NCBI RefSeq assembly: GCF_000697965.2
Contig: NZ_CP015881.1
Location: 124,001-188,000, forward strand
From: Ensifer adhaerens
Lineage (GTDB): Bacteria; Pseudomonadota; Alphaproteobacteria; Rhizobiales; Rhizobiaceae
Direction of reading: 5' to 3'
DNA length: 64,000 nucleotides
Of this stretch, positions 8,714-16,809 are shown in pieces. Positions within the stretch are counted from its first letter, which is position 1. Each line of letters opens with the position of its first letter. The position numbers and the translations under genes are program-made. Below the pieces are notes generated by a model. It made no database searches, was not told where the DNA came from, and worked only from the letters and a program-made list of their open reading frames with translations.

Positions 8714-9460
8714 ATGCTCGAGGTTAAGAACCTGTGCAAGCACTACGGCGGAATTCGCGCCGTGGACGGCGCAAGCTTCAAGGTCGAGAAAGGCTCGATC
8801 ACGGCACTCATCGGGCCGAACGGCGCCGGCAAGACCACGGCCTTCAATTGCATCAGCCGCACCGTCGTCCCGACCTCGGGCGAGGTCTGGCTGGATGGCG
8901 AGCGGATCGACAATCTGCGTCCGCACAAGATCACGGCAAAGGGCCTGAGCCGGACCTTCCAGATCTCGCGCAACCTCGCTGACATGACGGTGCTGGAAAA
9001 CGTGATCGTACAGGCGCGCTGCCGCGGCTTTGCCGACCTGTTCCGGCCGGCGGTCTCGGCGGAAGAGCGCGACAAGGCAATGTCGATCCTCGATTTCCTC
9101 GGGATCACCCGCATTGCCTACGAGGATGGGCACAACCTGTCCTACGGCCAGAAGAAGCTGATGGATCTGGCAGCGCTGCTGATGGCCGATCCGAAAATCA
9201 TCCTGCTCGACGAGCCCGCCGGCGGCGTCAACCCGACGCTGCTCGAAGAGATCGTCGGCCACATCCGGGCGCTCAACGCCAAGGGCCTGACGGTGCTGAT
9301 CGTCGAACACAACATGGACCTGATCATGCGGCTCTCGCACCGCGTCGTGGTCATGGCGCACGGGCGGGTAATCTGCGACGGCACGCCCGATGTGGTGCGT
9401 CGCGATCCGCATGTGCTCGAAGCCTATCTGGGCGGCGTACTGGAAGAGGAAGCGGCCTGA
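8714..9460 (+). CDS. HAAT importer ATP-binding protein, LivG type
   Basis: 248 aa cytoplasmic ATPase. Walker A GPNGAGKTT, ABC signature region LSYGQKKLMDLA (the usual LSGGQ is LSYGQ, common in this class), Walker B IILLDEPAGGVN and the switch His in VEHNMD are all present. The LivG class is recognised by the AGGVN segment after Walker B and the FRPA insertion region. The start at 8714 follows AAGGAGATCG. The stop overlaps the next ATG in an ATGA. Works as a heterodimer with the following LivF-type ATPase. Confidence 0.96.
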   Translation: MLEVKNLCKHYGGIRAVDGASFKVEKGSITALIGPNGAGKTTAFNCISRTVVPTSGEVWLDGERIDNLRPHKITAKGLSRTFQISRNLADMTVLENVIVQARCRGFADLFRPAVSAEERDKAMSILDFLGITRIAYEDGHNLSYGQKKLMDLAALLMADPKIILLDEPAGGVNPTLLEEIVGHIRALNAKGLTVLIVEHNMDLIMRLSHRVVVMAHGRVICDGTPDVVRRDPHVLEAYLGGVLEEEAA

Positions 9461-10188
9461 TGAGCGATCTCCTGCAAGTCACCAATATCACCGCCGGCTA
9501 TGGCGACGGCCCGGCCATTCTCGATGGCGCGCGGCTGACGGTCGAGCCAGGCAAGGTCCACTGCATCATCGGCCCGAACGGCGCCGGCAAATCGACGCTG
9601 CTGAAAGCGATCTGCGGCATGCTGACGATCCGCAAGGGCGACGTCATCTTCAAGGGCGAGCGGCTGAACGGCCTGCGCCCCGACCAGATCCTGCGCAAGG
9701 GCATCTGTTTCGTACCGCAGGAACGGGCGCTGTTTCCGAAGATGACGGTGCGCGAAAACCTGCGCATGGGCGGATATGTGCTCAACGACGCAAAGCTTCG
9801 TGACCGCCGCATCGACGAAATCCTCGAGCGCTTTCCGGTGCTGCGCGAGCGCGCCGACCAGCATGCCGGCACCATGTCGGGCGGCCAGCAGCAGACGCTT
9901 GCGATGGCGCGCACGCTGATCGTCAAGCCCGACATCGTCATGCTCGACGAGCCCTCCCTCGGGCTGGCGCCGAAGATCGTGCAGGAGATGTTCGACATCA
10001 TGAAGATGATGTCTCAGGAGGGCGTCACCGTCCTGCTCGTCGAGCAGAACGCGATGATGGGCCTCAAGAATTCCGACTGGGGCGTTGTGCTCGATCTCGG
10101 CCGCACCCTCTTCGAGGGGCCGGCCGAGGCGGTTCTGGCGGACCCGCGCATCCAGGAACTTTACCTCGGCGGCCGCAAGGTCGCGTAG
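9460..10188 (+). CDS. HAAT importer ATP-binding protein, LivF type
   Basis: 242 aa. Walker A GPNGAGKST, the canonical signature MSGGQQQTLAMAR, Walker B IVMLDEPSLGLAP and the H-loop replaced by Gln in VEQNAMM, as is usual for LivF. The start overlaps the stop of the preceding gene by one base (TGATG), so the two ATPases are translationally coupled and likely made in equal amounts. Confidence 0.96.
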   Translation: MSDLLQVTNITAGYGDGPAILDGARLTVEPGKVHCIIGPNGAGKSTLLKAICGMLTIRKGDVIFKGERLNGLRPDQILRKGICFVPQERALFPKMTVRENLRMGGYVLNDAKLRDRRIDEILERFPVLRERADQHAGTMSGGQQQTLAMARTLIVKPDIVMLDEPSLGLAPKIVQEMFDIMKMMSQEGVTVLLVEQNAMMGLKNSDWGVVLDLGRTLFEGPAEAVLADPRIQELYLGGRKVA

Positions 10189-10199
10189 CGGAGGACGTG

Positions 10200-11078
10200 A
10201 TGACAGACATTCTTCAGATACTGATACTCGGCCTCGCGCTCGGCGGCGTAATCGCGCTGATGGGGTCCGGACTTTCGCTGGTCTTCGGCGTCATGCGCAT
10301 CGTCAACCTGGCCCATCCGTCGCTGATCATCTGCGGCGCCTATGTCAGCTATTGGGCCTTCAAGCTCTGGGGCCTCGACCCGATCGCCACGCTGCCGATC
10401 GCGGCACTGATCATGGCGGCGATCGGCGTGCTGCTCTATCGCCTGATGTTCGAGAGCCAGGCCAAAAGCGCCCGCTACTCGGAAATGACGGTACTTCTTA
10501 CCTTCGCGCTGGCGATGATCGTTGAAGGCTTCCTCGGCGCCGCCTTCACCAACACCCAGCGCGTGACCTCGCCGGAATATGCGACGGACGCCTTCTTCAT
10601 CGGCAGCCTGTTCATCCCGAAAGGGCAACTCTATGCCGGCTGTGTGTCACTCGCGATCATCGGCGCGCTGACGCTGTTCCTCAACTACTCGCGGCTCGGC
10701 TACGCCATCCGCGCCACCACGCAGAACCGCGAGGCCGCCGAACTGCTCGGCGTCAACGTCAACCTCATCAGCATGATCGCCTTTGCAATAGGCATCGGGC
10801 TTGCAGGTGCTGCCGGTTCGCTGGTGAGCTTCGTCTTCAGCTTCTTCCCCGCCAAGCAGTGGGAATGGATTGCAATGCTGATGTCGGTCGTCGTCCTTGG
10901 CGGCATGGGCAGCGTGCTCGGCACCGTCGTCGCCGCTCTTCTCCTGTCGGTCATCGCCGCATTCGTCGGCACCTGGGTGGGCGCCACCTGGTCGACCATG
11001 ACCTTCTTCCTCGCACTCTTCGTCATCCTGCTGATCCGTCCCCAGGGCCTGTTCGGCGAAAAACCGGAGTTGGCATAA
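10200..11078 (+). CDS. HAAT importer permease, LivH type
   Basis: 292 aa, very hydrophobic, about eight membrane spans, with the LivH hallmarks GLALGGVIALMGSGLSLVFGVMRIVNLAHP near the N-terminus and the cytoplasmic coupling segment RLGYAIRATTQNREAAELLGVN. The start ATG 10200 is preferred to GTG 10197 because GGAGGA at 10190-10194 is then correctly spaced. The last codon overlaps the next gene (TAATG). Forms the membrane heterodimer with the LivM-type permease. Confidence 0.95.
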   Translation: MTDILQILILGLALGGVIALMGSGLSLVFGVMRIVNLAHPSLIICGAYVSYWAFKLWGLDPIATLPIAALIMAAIGVLLYRLMFESQAKSARYSEMTVLLTFALAMIVEGFLGAAFTNTQRVTSPEYATDAFFIGSLFIPKGQLYAGCVSLAIIGALTLFLNYSRLGYAIRATTQNREAAELLGVNVNLISMIAFAIGIGLAGAAGSLVSFVFSFFPAKQWEWIAMLMSVVVLGGMGSVLGTVVAALLLSVIAAFVGTWVGATWSTMTFFLALFVILLIRPQGLFGEKPELA

Positions 11079-12121
11079 TGGCCGTAAACCTACAACAAGC
11101 CGACGCGAGCTCGGTGCTCGAGGCCCGTCGCATTCACAACCAGAAGCTTGCGCGCCAGCATGACCAGACCCGCGCCACATGGTTCCCTCTCACCGTTCTC
11201 GGTGTGCTGCTCGCCCTGCCGCTCCTGCAACTAACCGGCAACTACAACTACCTGCTGCACCTTGTCCTGTTCACGGCTTCTTATGCGGTCATGGCCAGCG
11301 GCTGGAACATCATCGGCGGGTTCGCCGGCTATATCTCGCTCGGCCACGCGGTGTTCTTCGCGATCGGCGGCTATTTTTCAGGCGTGCTCCTGGCGCGATA
11401 CGGCATCTCGTCGCTCTTGACGGCACCGCTCGCCGGGTTGGCGGCCGCGGCCTGCGGCTATCTAGTCGGCCTCATCACGCTGAAGGTTCGTGGCCCGAGC
11501 TTCATCATCTCGTCGATCGCGCTCCTGATGATCGCCCGTATTCTGTTCGACCACTGGGAGTTCATCGGCGGCGCCAACGGCCTGTCGCTGCCGGTAACCG
11601 ATCTGCCCGTTCAGACGGCGAAGCTGCCCTACTACTACGCCTTCGTGCTGATGGCTGCCTTCACCGTGTGGGCGACCTATCGCATCAAGCATTCCAAGTT
11701 CGGGCTTGGCCTGCGCGCGCTCTCCAAGGACGAGGTCAAAGCGGAAAGCGCCGGGATCAACACCCGCTTCTACAAGGTGCTGGCCTTCGCATTGTCCGCC
11801 TTCTTTGTCGGCATGGCCGGTGCAGTCTGGGGTGAGTATCTCACCTATCTCCGGCCGAACATCTTCCTGATCATCCTCGTTTCGGCAAACCTGGTGCTGA
11901 TGTGCATTCTCGGCGGCAAGGGCACGATTGCGGGGCCGGTCGTGGGCGCGATCCTGATCGTCGCCTTCAACGAAATCTTCGTGGCGACCCTCGGCGCCTC
12001 CGAGATCAACATTCTCGCGACCGGTTTCGTCATGGTTCTCGGGCTGATGTTCTTCCCGAACGGCGTGATCGGAACGCTCGCCCGCAAGGGCAAGCTGCCC
12101 CGCGTCCTCAACTGGGATTGA
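11078..12121 (+). CDS. HAAT importer permease, LivM type
   Basis: 347 aa. A cytoplasmic N-terminal stretch of about 35 residues is followed by hydrophobic spans, including the LivM motif SGWNIIGGFAGYISLGHAVF and the coupling region KFGLGLRALSKDEVKAESAGI. ATG 11078 overlaps the TAA of the LivH-type gene; the longer open frame back to 10859 is an out-of-frame overlap with that gene. This is the last transport gene; enzymes of the putative pathway follow after 9 bases, so transport and catabolism appear to share one transcript. Confidence 0.95.
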   Translation: MAVNLQQADASSVLEARRIHNQKLARQHDQTRATWFPLTVLGVLLALPLLQLTGNYNYLLHLVLFTASYAVMASGWNIIGGFAGYISLGHAVFFAIGGYFSGVLLARYGISSLLTAPLAGLAAAACGYLVGLITLKVRGPSFIISSIALLMIARILFDHWEFIGGANGLSLPVTDLPVQTAKLPYYYAFVLMAAFTVWATYRIKHSKFGLGLRALSKDEVKAESAGINTRFYKVLAFALSAFFVGMAGAVWGEYLTYLRPNIFLIILVSANLVLMCILGGKGTIAGPVVGAILIVAFNEIFVATLGASEINILATGFVMVLGLMFFPNGVIGTLARKGKLPRVLNWD

Positions 12122-12130
12122 GAGGCGACG

Positions 12131-12916
12131 ATGCAGGACTTCATCCTCTACAACGCCCCTCAATCGACGTGCAGCCAACGGGTGCGATACGTTCTCAACG
12201 CCAAGGGCCTCGCCTTTAAGGAGCACAAGCTCGATCTCTTCACCGGTGACCAGCTCAAGCCCGAATATCTGGCGATCAACCCGAACGGCGTCGTGCCCTC
12301 GCTCGTCCACCAGGGCCGCGCGGTCACCGATTCCGCCGTCATCATGGAGTATCTGGAAGACATTCTCCCTGGTGGGCTTCGGCCAAGGGACGCCTTCGGC
12401 GCGGCGACGATGCGGGCAATGATGCGCTTCATCGACGAAGTGCCGACACCGGCGATCCGCGTGCCTTCCTACAACCTCGCCTTCCTGCCGCACTATCAGG
12501 CGATGACGGCGGAGGAGTTCCAGGCGGTCTGCGATGCAAAGCCGCTTCGCCGCGAGTTCCTGATGAAGATGGGGCGAAGCGGCTTTCCCGAGCCGGAAAT
12601 GGAAGAAGCGCTCGGCCGCCTTGAGCGCGGCGTTCAGCGCATGGCGGCGTGGCTTTCCGACAATGGCGGGCCGTGGGTCATGGGCGATCAGCTGACGTTG
12701 GCGGATATCGCGATCATGCCGGTGATCGTCCGGATGGACGATATCGGACTGTCCTCGATGTGGGCGGAGATGCCGGCGATCCAGAGATGGCTCGATGCCA
12801 TCCGCGCAACCGGCGCCTTCGCTGAAACCTATTACTACGGGTCGCTGCTGACCGAAAAATATCCGCACCTGAAGACGGCCAAGCCCGAACTTCGGCTCGC
12901 CGGGTCCGGCCTGTGA
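12131..12916 (+). CDS. glutathione S-transferase family protein
   Basis: 261 aa. N-terminal thioredoxin-like domain (FILYNAPQSTCSQRVRYVLNAKG, residues 4-26) with the cis-Pro region NPNGVVPSLVH and the SAVIMEYLED glutathione-binding motif; C-terminal all-helical domain containing GDQLTLADIAIMPV. The STCSQRVR segment puts a Ser/Cys at the position that activates glutathione. GSTs in aromatic catabolic clusters often act as isomerases (maleylpyruvate, maleylacetoacetate) or as ether-cleaving or dehalogenating enzymes. Coming directly before a ring-cleavage dioxygenase, an isomerase or thiol-dependent ether-cleavage role is likely but unproven. Confidence 0.9.
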   Translation: MQDFILYNAPQSTCSQRVRYVLNAKGLAFKEHKLDLFTGDQLKPEYLAINPNGVVPSLVHQGRAVTDSAVIMEYLEDILPGGLRPRDAFGAATMRAMMRFIDEVPTPAIRVPSYNLAFLPHYQAMTAEEFQAVCDAKPLRREFLMKMGRSGFPEPEMEEALGRLERGVQRMAAWLSDNGGPWVMGDQLTLADIAIMPVIVRMDDIGLSSMWAEMPAIQRWLDAIRATGAFAETYYYGSLLTEKYPHLKTAKPELRLAGSGL

Positions 12917-12935
12917 CGCGGAAAGGAGAACAGGG

Positions 12936-13877
12936 ATGAACAGCCATATCAGCCCCGAGGCAAAACTGATTTCCAAGGAGGCCGACGTCACGCCGACGGT
13001 GCTTGCCGCCATGTCGCGCGGCGACGATCCGCGGCTCAAGCAGATCATGGACACGATGGTCAGGCATTTGCACGCCTTCCTGCTGGAAGCGCGCCCGACC
13101 GAGGCGGAATTCGAGTACGCCCTGCGCTGGATCACGGCGGTCGGCCAGGCGACCAACGAGGCGCACAACGAGACCGTGCTTGCCGCCGACGTGCTCGGCG
13201 CTTCGACGCTGATCGACCTGATCAACAATGACGGCATGCAGGGCGAGACGCTGTCAGCGCTCTTGGGGCCGTTCTATCGCGGGGGTGCGCCGAAATGCTT
13301 AAACGGCGACTGCATCGCCCGTTCGGATACGCCGGGATCGCAGCTCTACTTCACCGGGCGAGTGACCGATCCAGCCGGCCGACCCGTCGAAGGGGCGACC
13401 CTCGATGTCTGGCAGGCGTCCCCGGTCGGGCTTTACGAGAACCAGGACGAGACCCAGGACGACTTCAACCTGCGCGGCCGTTTCACCACGGATGGCGACG
13501 GTCATTTTCACTTCGTGTCGGTGAAGCCGGCAGGCTATCCGGTTCCGACCGACGGGCCGGTTGGCGACCTGCTGCGAGCGCAGAAGCGGACACCGATGCG
13601 TCCGGCCCACATCCACTTCATCGTCTCGGCGCCGGGCTACAAGACGCTCGTCACCCAGATCTTCTCCGACAGTCACGAGGCCCTGGTCAACGACGTGGTC
13701 TTCGGCGCGAAGCAGCAGATCGTCGGGAAATTCTTCCGCCACGATAGCCCGGACCCGGAGTTTCCGGGCGCCGCGGCGCCCTTCTACAGCTGCAACTATC
13801 ACTTCAAGCTGGTGGAGGGTCAATCGGTCCTGCCGCTGCCTCCGATCTCCGGAAAGAAGGTGGCGCACCATGGCTGA
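12936..13877 (+). CDS. intradiol ring-cleavage dioxygenase (hydroxyquinol/catechol 1,2-dioxygenase type)
   Basis: 313 aa non-haem Fe(III) dioxygenase that opens a dihydroxylated or trihydroxylated aromatic ring between the hydroxyls. The four iron ligands are identifiable: Tyr167 (VGLYENQ), Tyr201 (AGYPVPTDGP), His225 and His227 (RPAHIHF), matching the spacing of catechol 1,2-dioxygenases. Residues 30-110 form the N-terminal helical dimer domain (the family zipper) and GPFYRGGAP begins the catalytic domain. Length and the GPFYR-GAP segment are closest to hydroxyquinol 1,2-dioxygenases, which make maleylacetate; catechol or a substituted analogue is also possible. ATG 12936 is preceded by AAAGGAGAACAGGG. 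It is the clearest sign that the locus degrades an aromatic compound. Confidence 0.93.
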   Translation: MNSHISPEAKLISKEADVTPTVLAAMSRGDDPRLKQIMDTMVRHLHAFLLEARPTEAEFEYALRWITAVGQATNEAHNETVLAADVLGASTLIDLINNDGMQGETLSALLGPFYRGGAPKCLNGDCIARSDTPGSQLYFTGRVTDPAGRPVEGATLDVWQASPVGLYENQDETQDDFNLRGRFTTDGDGHFHFVSVKPAGYPVPTDGPVGDLLRAQKRTPMRPAHIHFIVSAPGYKTLVTQIFSDSHEALVNDVVFGAKQQIVGKFFRHDSPDPEFPGAAAPFYSCNYHFKLVEGQSVLPLPPISGKKVAHHG

Positions 13878-13916
13878 GAGATCAAACAGGTCGCGCCCTG
13901 GCGCGGGAGGCTTGTG

Positions 13917-14795
13917 ATGCAGCAGAACGTCATCATCACCTGCGCGGTCACGGGCAATCTTACGACGCGGGAAAACCATCCCGGACTTCCCGTCACGCCC
14001 GAAGAGATCGCCAATGCCTGCCTGGAGGCGGCCGATGCCGGCGCGGCGATCGCCCACATCCACGTGCGCGATCCGGTTACGGCAAAGCCCTCCATGGAGC
14101 TAAAGTACTACCGCGAGGTCGTCGAGCTCATCCGGGCCAAGAACACGGCGCTGATCCTCAACGTCACGACCGGGCCCGGTGGCCGCTACCACCCGAGCGA
14201 CGAGAACCCGGCGGTCGCCGGACCACGCACGACGCTGATGCGGCCGGAAAAGCGGGTCGAGCACATCGTCGCGCTGAAGCCTGATATCGCCACGCTCGAC
14301 CTCAACACCATGACCTTCGGCTCCGAGGTCGTCATCAACACGCCGGCCAACGTCAAGATCATGGCCGACATTATCAACGAGGCGGGCTCCAAGCCGGAGC
14401 TTGAGGTCTTCGACACCGGCCACATCCAGCTCGCGCAGGACCTCCTGAAAGCCGGCGTGCTGAAGTCGCCGGCGATGTTCACGATCGTCACCGGCGTCAA
14501 ATACGGCTTTCCCTCGACCACCGACGTGATGGCGACCGCGGCGCGCATGCTGCCCGGCGACGCCGTCTGGACCGGCTTCGGCGTCGGTCGAATGTCGTTC
14601 CCGATGGCCGTTCAGGCCTATCTGCTCGGCGGTCACGTTCGGGTTGGCCTGGAGGACAACTCCTACATCGCCAAGGGCGTGCTCGCCAAAGGCAATGGCG
14701 AACTGGTCGAGCGGGCAAGAGACCTGATCGAGAAGCTCGGCGGCCGGATCGCCGAGCCCTCCCAGGCCCGCGAAATTCTCGGACTGCGTGCATAG
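13917..14795 (+). CDS. BKACE-family beta-keto acid cleavage enzyme (DUF849)
   Basis: 292 aa TIM-barrel protein. The family (first known for 3-keto-5-aminohexanoate cleavage) condenses a beta-keto acid with acetyl-CoA and releases acetoacetate plus a CoA ester, using a Zn site and no bound cofactor. Seen: N-terminal IITCAVTGNLTTRENHPGLPVTPEEIA, the Zn-binding HIHVRDP, PEVEVFDTGH-like segment (PELEVFDTGHI), and the late GGHVRVGLEDN. Start ATG 13917 is well spaced from GGGAGG; GTG 13914 is too close. Known substrates of the family include beta-ketoadipate, carnitine-derived dehydrocarnitine and others. Behind an intradiol dioxygenase, beta-ketoadipate or a homologue is a natural candidate, giving succinyl-CoA and acetoacetate without a separate CoA-transferase and thiolase (inference). 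Confidence 0.92.
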   Translation: MQQNVIITCAVTGNLTTRENHPGLPVTPEEIANACLEAADAGAAIAHIHVRDPVTAKPSMELKYYREVVELIRAKNTALILNVTTGPGGRYHPSDENPAVAGPRTTLMRPEKRVEHIVALKPDIATLDLNTMTFGSEVVINTPANVKIMADIINEAGSKPELEVFDTGHIQLAQDLLKAGVLKSPAMFTIVTGVKYGFPSTTDVMATAARMLPGDAVWTGFGVGRMSFPMAVQAYLLGGHVRVGLEDNSYIAKGVLAKGNGELVERARDLIEKLGGRIAEPSQAREILGLRA

Positions 14796-14822
14796 GCATC
14801 GATTTCTGCAAGGAGGCATAGA

Positions 14823-15827
14823 ATGAACATTCAGGTGGACGCGAAGATCGCCCGAGCGCTGAGGGTGACGGAAAAATCCCCCGATCTCGACAATCTCAAG
14901 ATCGACGTCGTCGATGTCGCGGTGCCGCGGCCGGGTCCCGGGCAGGTGCTGGTCGAGATCGTCGCGGCGGGGGTCAATCCCAGCGACGTGAAGGCATCCC
15001 TCGGGCACATGCCGCACGCCATCTGGCCGCGCACGCCGGGCCGCGACTTCGGCGGCATCGTGCGCGAAGGACCGTCGTCGATGATCGGCATGGAAATCTG
15101 GGGCGGGGGCGGCGAACTCGGCATCACCCAGGACGGCAGCCACGCCAAATGGATGGTGCTCGACCAGAAAGCGGTGCGCGCCAAGCCTGCGAATTTCACC
15201 ATGCAGGAAGCGGGCTCGATCGGCGTGCCGTTCATCACCGCCTTTGAGGGCCTGCGCGAAGCCGGCGGCGTGCAGCCGACGGATGTCGTGCTCGTCTGCG
15301 GCGGCAACGGCAAGGTCGGGCAGGCGGTCATCCAGCTCGCGACCATGGCCGGCGCCAAGGTCTTTGCGGTCGAGTACAATGAGCAGCCGCTTCTGGCGCA
15401 CACCAACGCGCCGGTCGAAATGCTCAACAGCGCCAAGGATGACGTTGCGGCGATCGTGCGCGAAAAGACCGGCGGCCACGGGGCCGACATCGTCTTCAAC
15501 ACGGTCGGCAGTCCCTATTTCGAGATCGCCAACAACGCGATGGCGAAGCAGGCGCGCCAGGTCTTCATTTCCACCTTCGACCGCGCCGTGCCGTTCGATA
15601 TCTTCAACTTCTTCCGCGGGCGTCACAAATATATCGGCATCGACACGCTGGCGCTGTCGTCGGTCGAGGGTGCCCGAATCTTCGACAAGCTCAAGCCGAA
15701 GTTCGAGGAAGGCAAGTTGAAGCCGTTCCCGATCAATCCGGCGACCGTCTATGGCTTTGCCGACGCCGCCAAGGCCTACGCCTCGGTGCTGCGCGGCACG
15801 CCCGAGCGCGTGCTGCTGGTGCCCTGA
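14823..15827 (+). CDS. zinc-free MDR-family quinone oxidoreductase/reductase
   Basis: 334 aa medium-chain dehydrogenase/reductase. GroES-like domain (VLVEIVAAGVNPSDVKASLG; TPGRDFGGIV) lacks the structural-zinc cysteines, as in quinone oxidoreductases and enoyl reductases; the Rossmann part has VVLVCGGNGKVGQAVIQLA for NADP(H). ATG 14823 follows AAGGAGGCATAG. In this cluster it could reduce a quinone form of the ring substrate or an unsaturated ring-cleavage product such as maleylacetate, which is normally handled by a different (iron-alcohol-dehydrogenase) family. No maleylacetate reductase of the usual type is in the window. Confidence 0.9.
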   Translation: MNIQVDAKIARALRVTEKSPDLDNLKIDVVDVAVPRPGPGQVLVEIVAAGVNPSDVKASLGHMPHAIWPRTPGRDFGGIVREGPSSMIGMEIWGGGGELGITQDGSHAKWMVLDQKAVRAKPANFTMQEAGSIGVPFITAFEGLREAGGVQPTDVVLVCGGNGKVGQAVIQLATMAGAKVFAVEYNEQPLLAHTNAPVEMLNSAKDDVAAIVREKTGGHGADIVFNTVGSPYFEIANNAMAKQARQVFISTFDRAVPFDIFNFFRGRHKYIGIDTLALSSVEGARIFDKLKPKFEEGKLKPFPINPATVYGFADAAKAYASVLRGTPERVLLVP

Positions 15828-15840
15828 GGAGGAGCGGACG

Positions 15841-16173
15841 ATGCAGGTGACGCGCTACGGCGATGCCAGATCCTATGAGGCGCCGGAGCACTACGGCATG
15901 CACTGCCTGCGGCTCCAGGGAAAGGAGGCGACGGCAACCGATACGATCTGGATCGGCCTGTCGCACCTCCTGCCCGGTGGTCATACGTCGCTGAAGGACG
16001 CCACGGTCGAGAAGATCTACATCGTCGTTGCCGGAGAGGTGACGGTCGAAACCGGCAGCGAGTGCGTCACGCTCGGCTTTCTCGACAGTTGCCGGCTTGC
16101 GCCCGGCGAGGCGCGTGCGCTCGCCAACCGCACCAATGCGCCGGCGTCCATCCTGCTCGCCATGCCGACCTGA
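15841..16173 (+). CDS. single-domain cupin protein
   Basis: 110 aa, one small beta-barrel cupin. Motif 1 is degenerate (LLPGGHTSLKDATVEKIYIVVAGEVTV keeps Gly-His and Glu but lacks the second His), while motif 2 is replaced by CRLAPGEARALANRTNAPASIL without an obvious metal His. A metal-bound dioxygenase function is therefore doubtful; a non-catalytic or isomerase-like role is possible. ATG 15841 lies behind GAGGAGCGGACG; the frame extends upstream to 15751 only by overlapping the reductase gene. It sits 13 bases after the reductase, so it is certainly in the same operon. Confidence 0.82.
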   Translation: MQVTRYGDARSYEAPEHYGMHCLRLQGKEATATDTIWIGLSHLLPGGHTSLKDATVEKIYIVVAGEVTVETGSECVTLGFLDSCRLAPGEARALANRTNAPASILLAMPT

Positions 16174-16200
16174 GCGCCGCCGCAGAACGGAGAATATTTG

Positions 16201-16809
16201 ATGGTTTCATCGGGTCTTTACCAGCTGGGCGCGCGCGCGCCGCGCGTTCCCGCCAATGGACGATTTTACGTCGCGCCCGGCGCCGTGGTGATCGGCGACG
16301 TGTGGCTCGAAGAGGATGTCAGTATCTGGTTCAACGCCGTCTTGCGCGGCGACAACGAGCCGATCATCCTTCGGCGCGGCTGCAACGTCCAGGACGGATG
16401 CGTCGTTCACACCGATCCCGGATACCCCGTGGAGATAAGCGAGGATGTTACCGTCGGACACAACGCCACAATTCACGGATGCCGGATCGGCAAGGGAAGC
16501 CTCGTCGGCATGGGGGCGGCGATCCTCAACGGCGCGCAGATCGGTGAGCGATGCCTGATCGGCGCCGGCGCATTGGTGCGGGAAAACATGGTCATCCCGG
16601 ACGGCTCTCTGGTCCTCGGGGTGCCCGCCCAGGTCGTGCGCGTTCTTGACGGAAAGACGGCCGAAGCTTTGTCGATCGGGGCGCAACGCTATCGCGCGAA
16701 AGCCCGGAGCTATCCCGGGGATCTCCAGCCGGTCTCCGTCGAACACGTATCGTCGGGGGCGGACCCAAGCAATTACATCATGCGGGAGAACATGCATGAC
16801 GCAGAATGA
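16201..16809 (+). CDS. gamma-carbonic-anhydrase-like hexapeptide-repeat protein
   Basis: 202 aa. Left-handed beta-helix built from hexapeptide repeats at about residues 20-150 (VVIGDV, VSIWFN, IILRRG, CVVHTD, VTVGHN, TIHGCR, SLVGMG, CLIGAG). The three metal-type histidines of gamma-CA-like proteins are present in VVHTDPG and in VGHNATIHG. Family members hydrate CO2 or act as thioester or acyl-transferring proteins of unclear role (PaaY and CaiE are relatives found in catabolic operons). PaaY-like thioesterase clean-up of dead-end CoA esters would fit an aromatic pathway. ATG 16201 is chosen over TTG 16198. The 3' end overlaps the next gene by 14 bases. Confidence 0.88.
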   Translation: MVSSGLYQLGARAPRVPANGRFYVAPGAVVIGDVWLEEDVSIWFNAVLRGDNEPIILRRGCNVQDGCVVHTDPGYPVEISEDVTVGHNATIHGCRIGKGSLVGMGAAILNGAQIGERCLIGAGALVRENMVIPDGSLVLGVPAQVVRVLDGKTAEALSIGAQRYRAKARSYPGDLQPVSVEHVSSGADPSNYIMRENMHDAE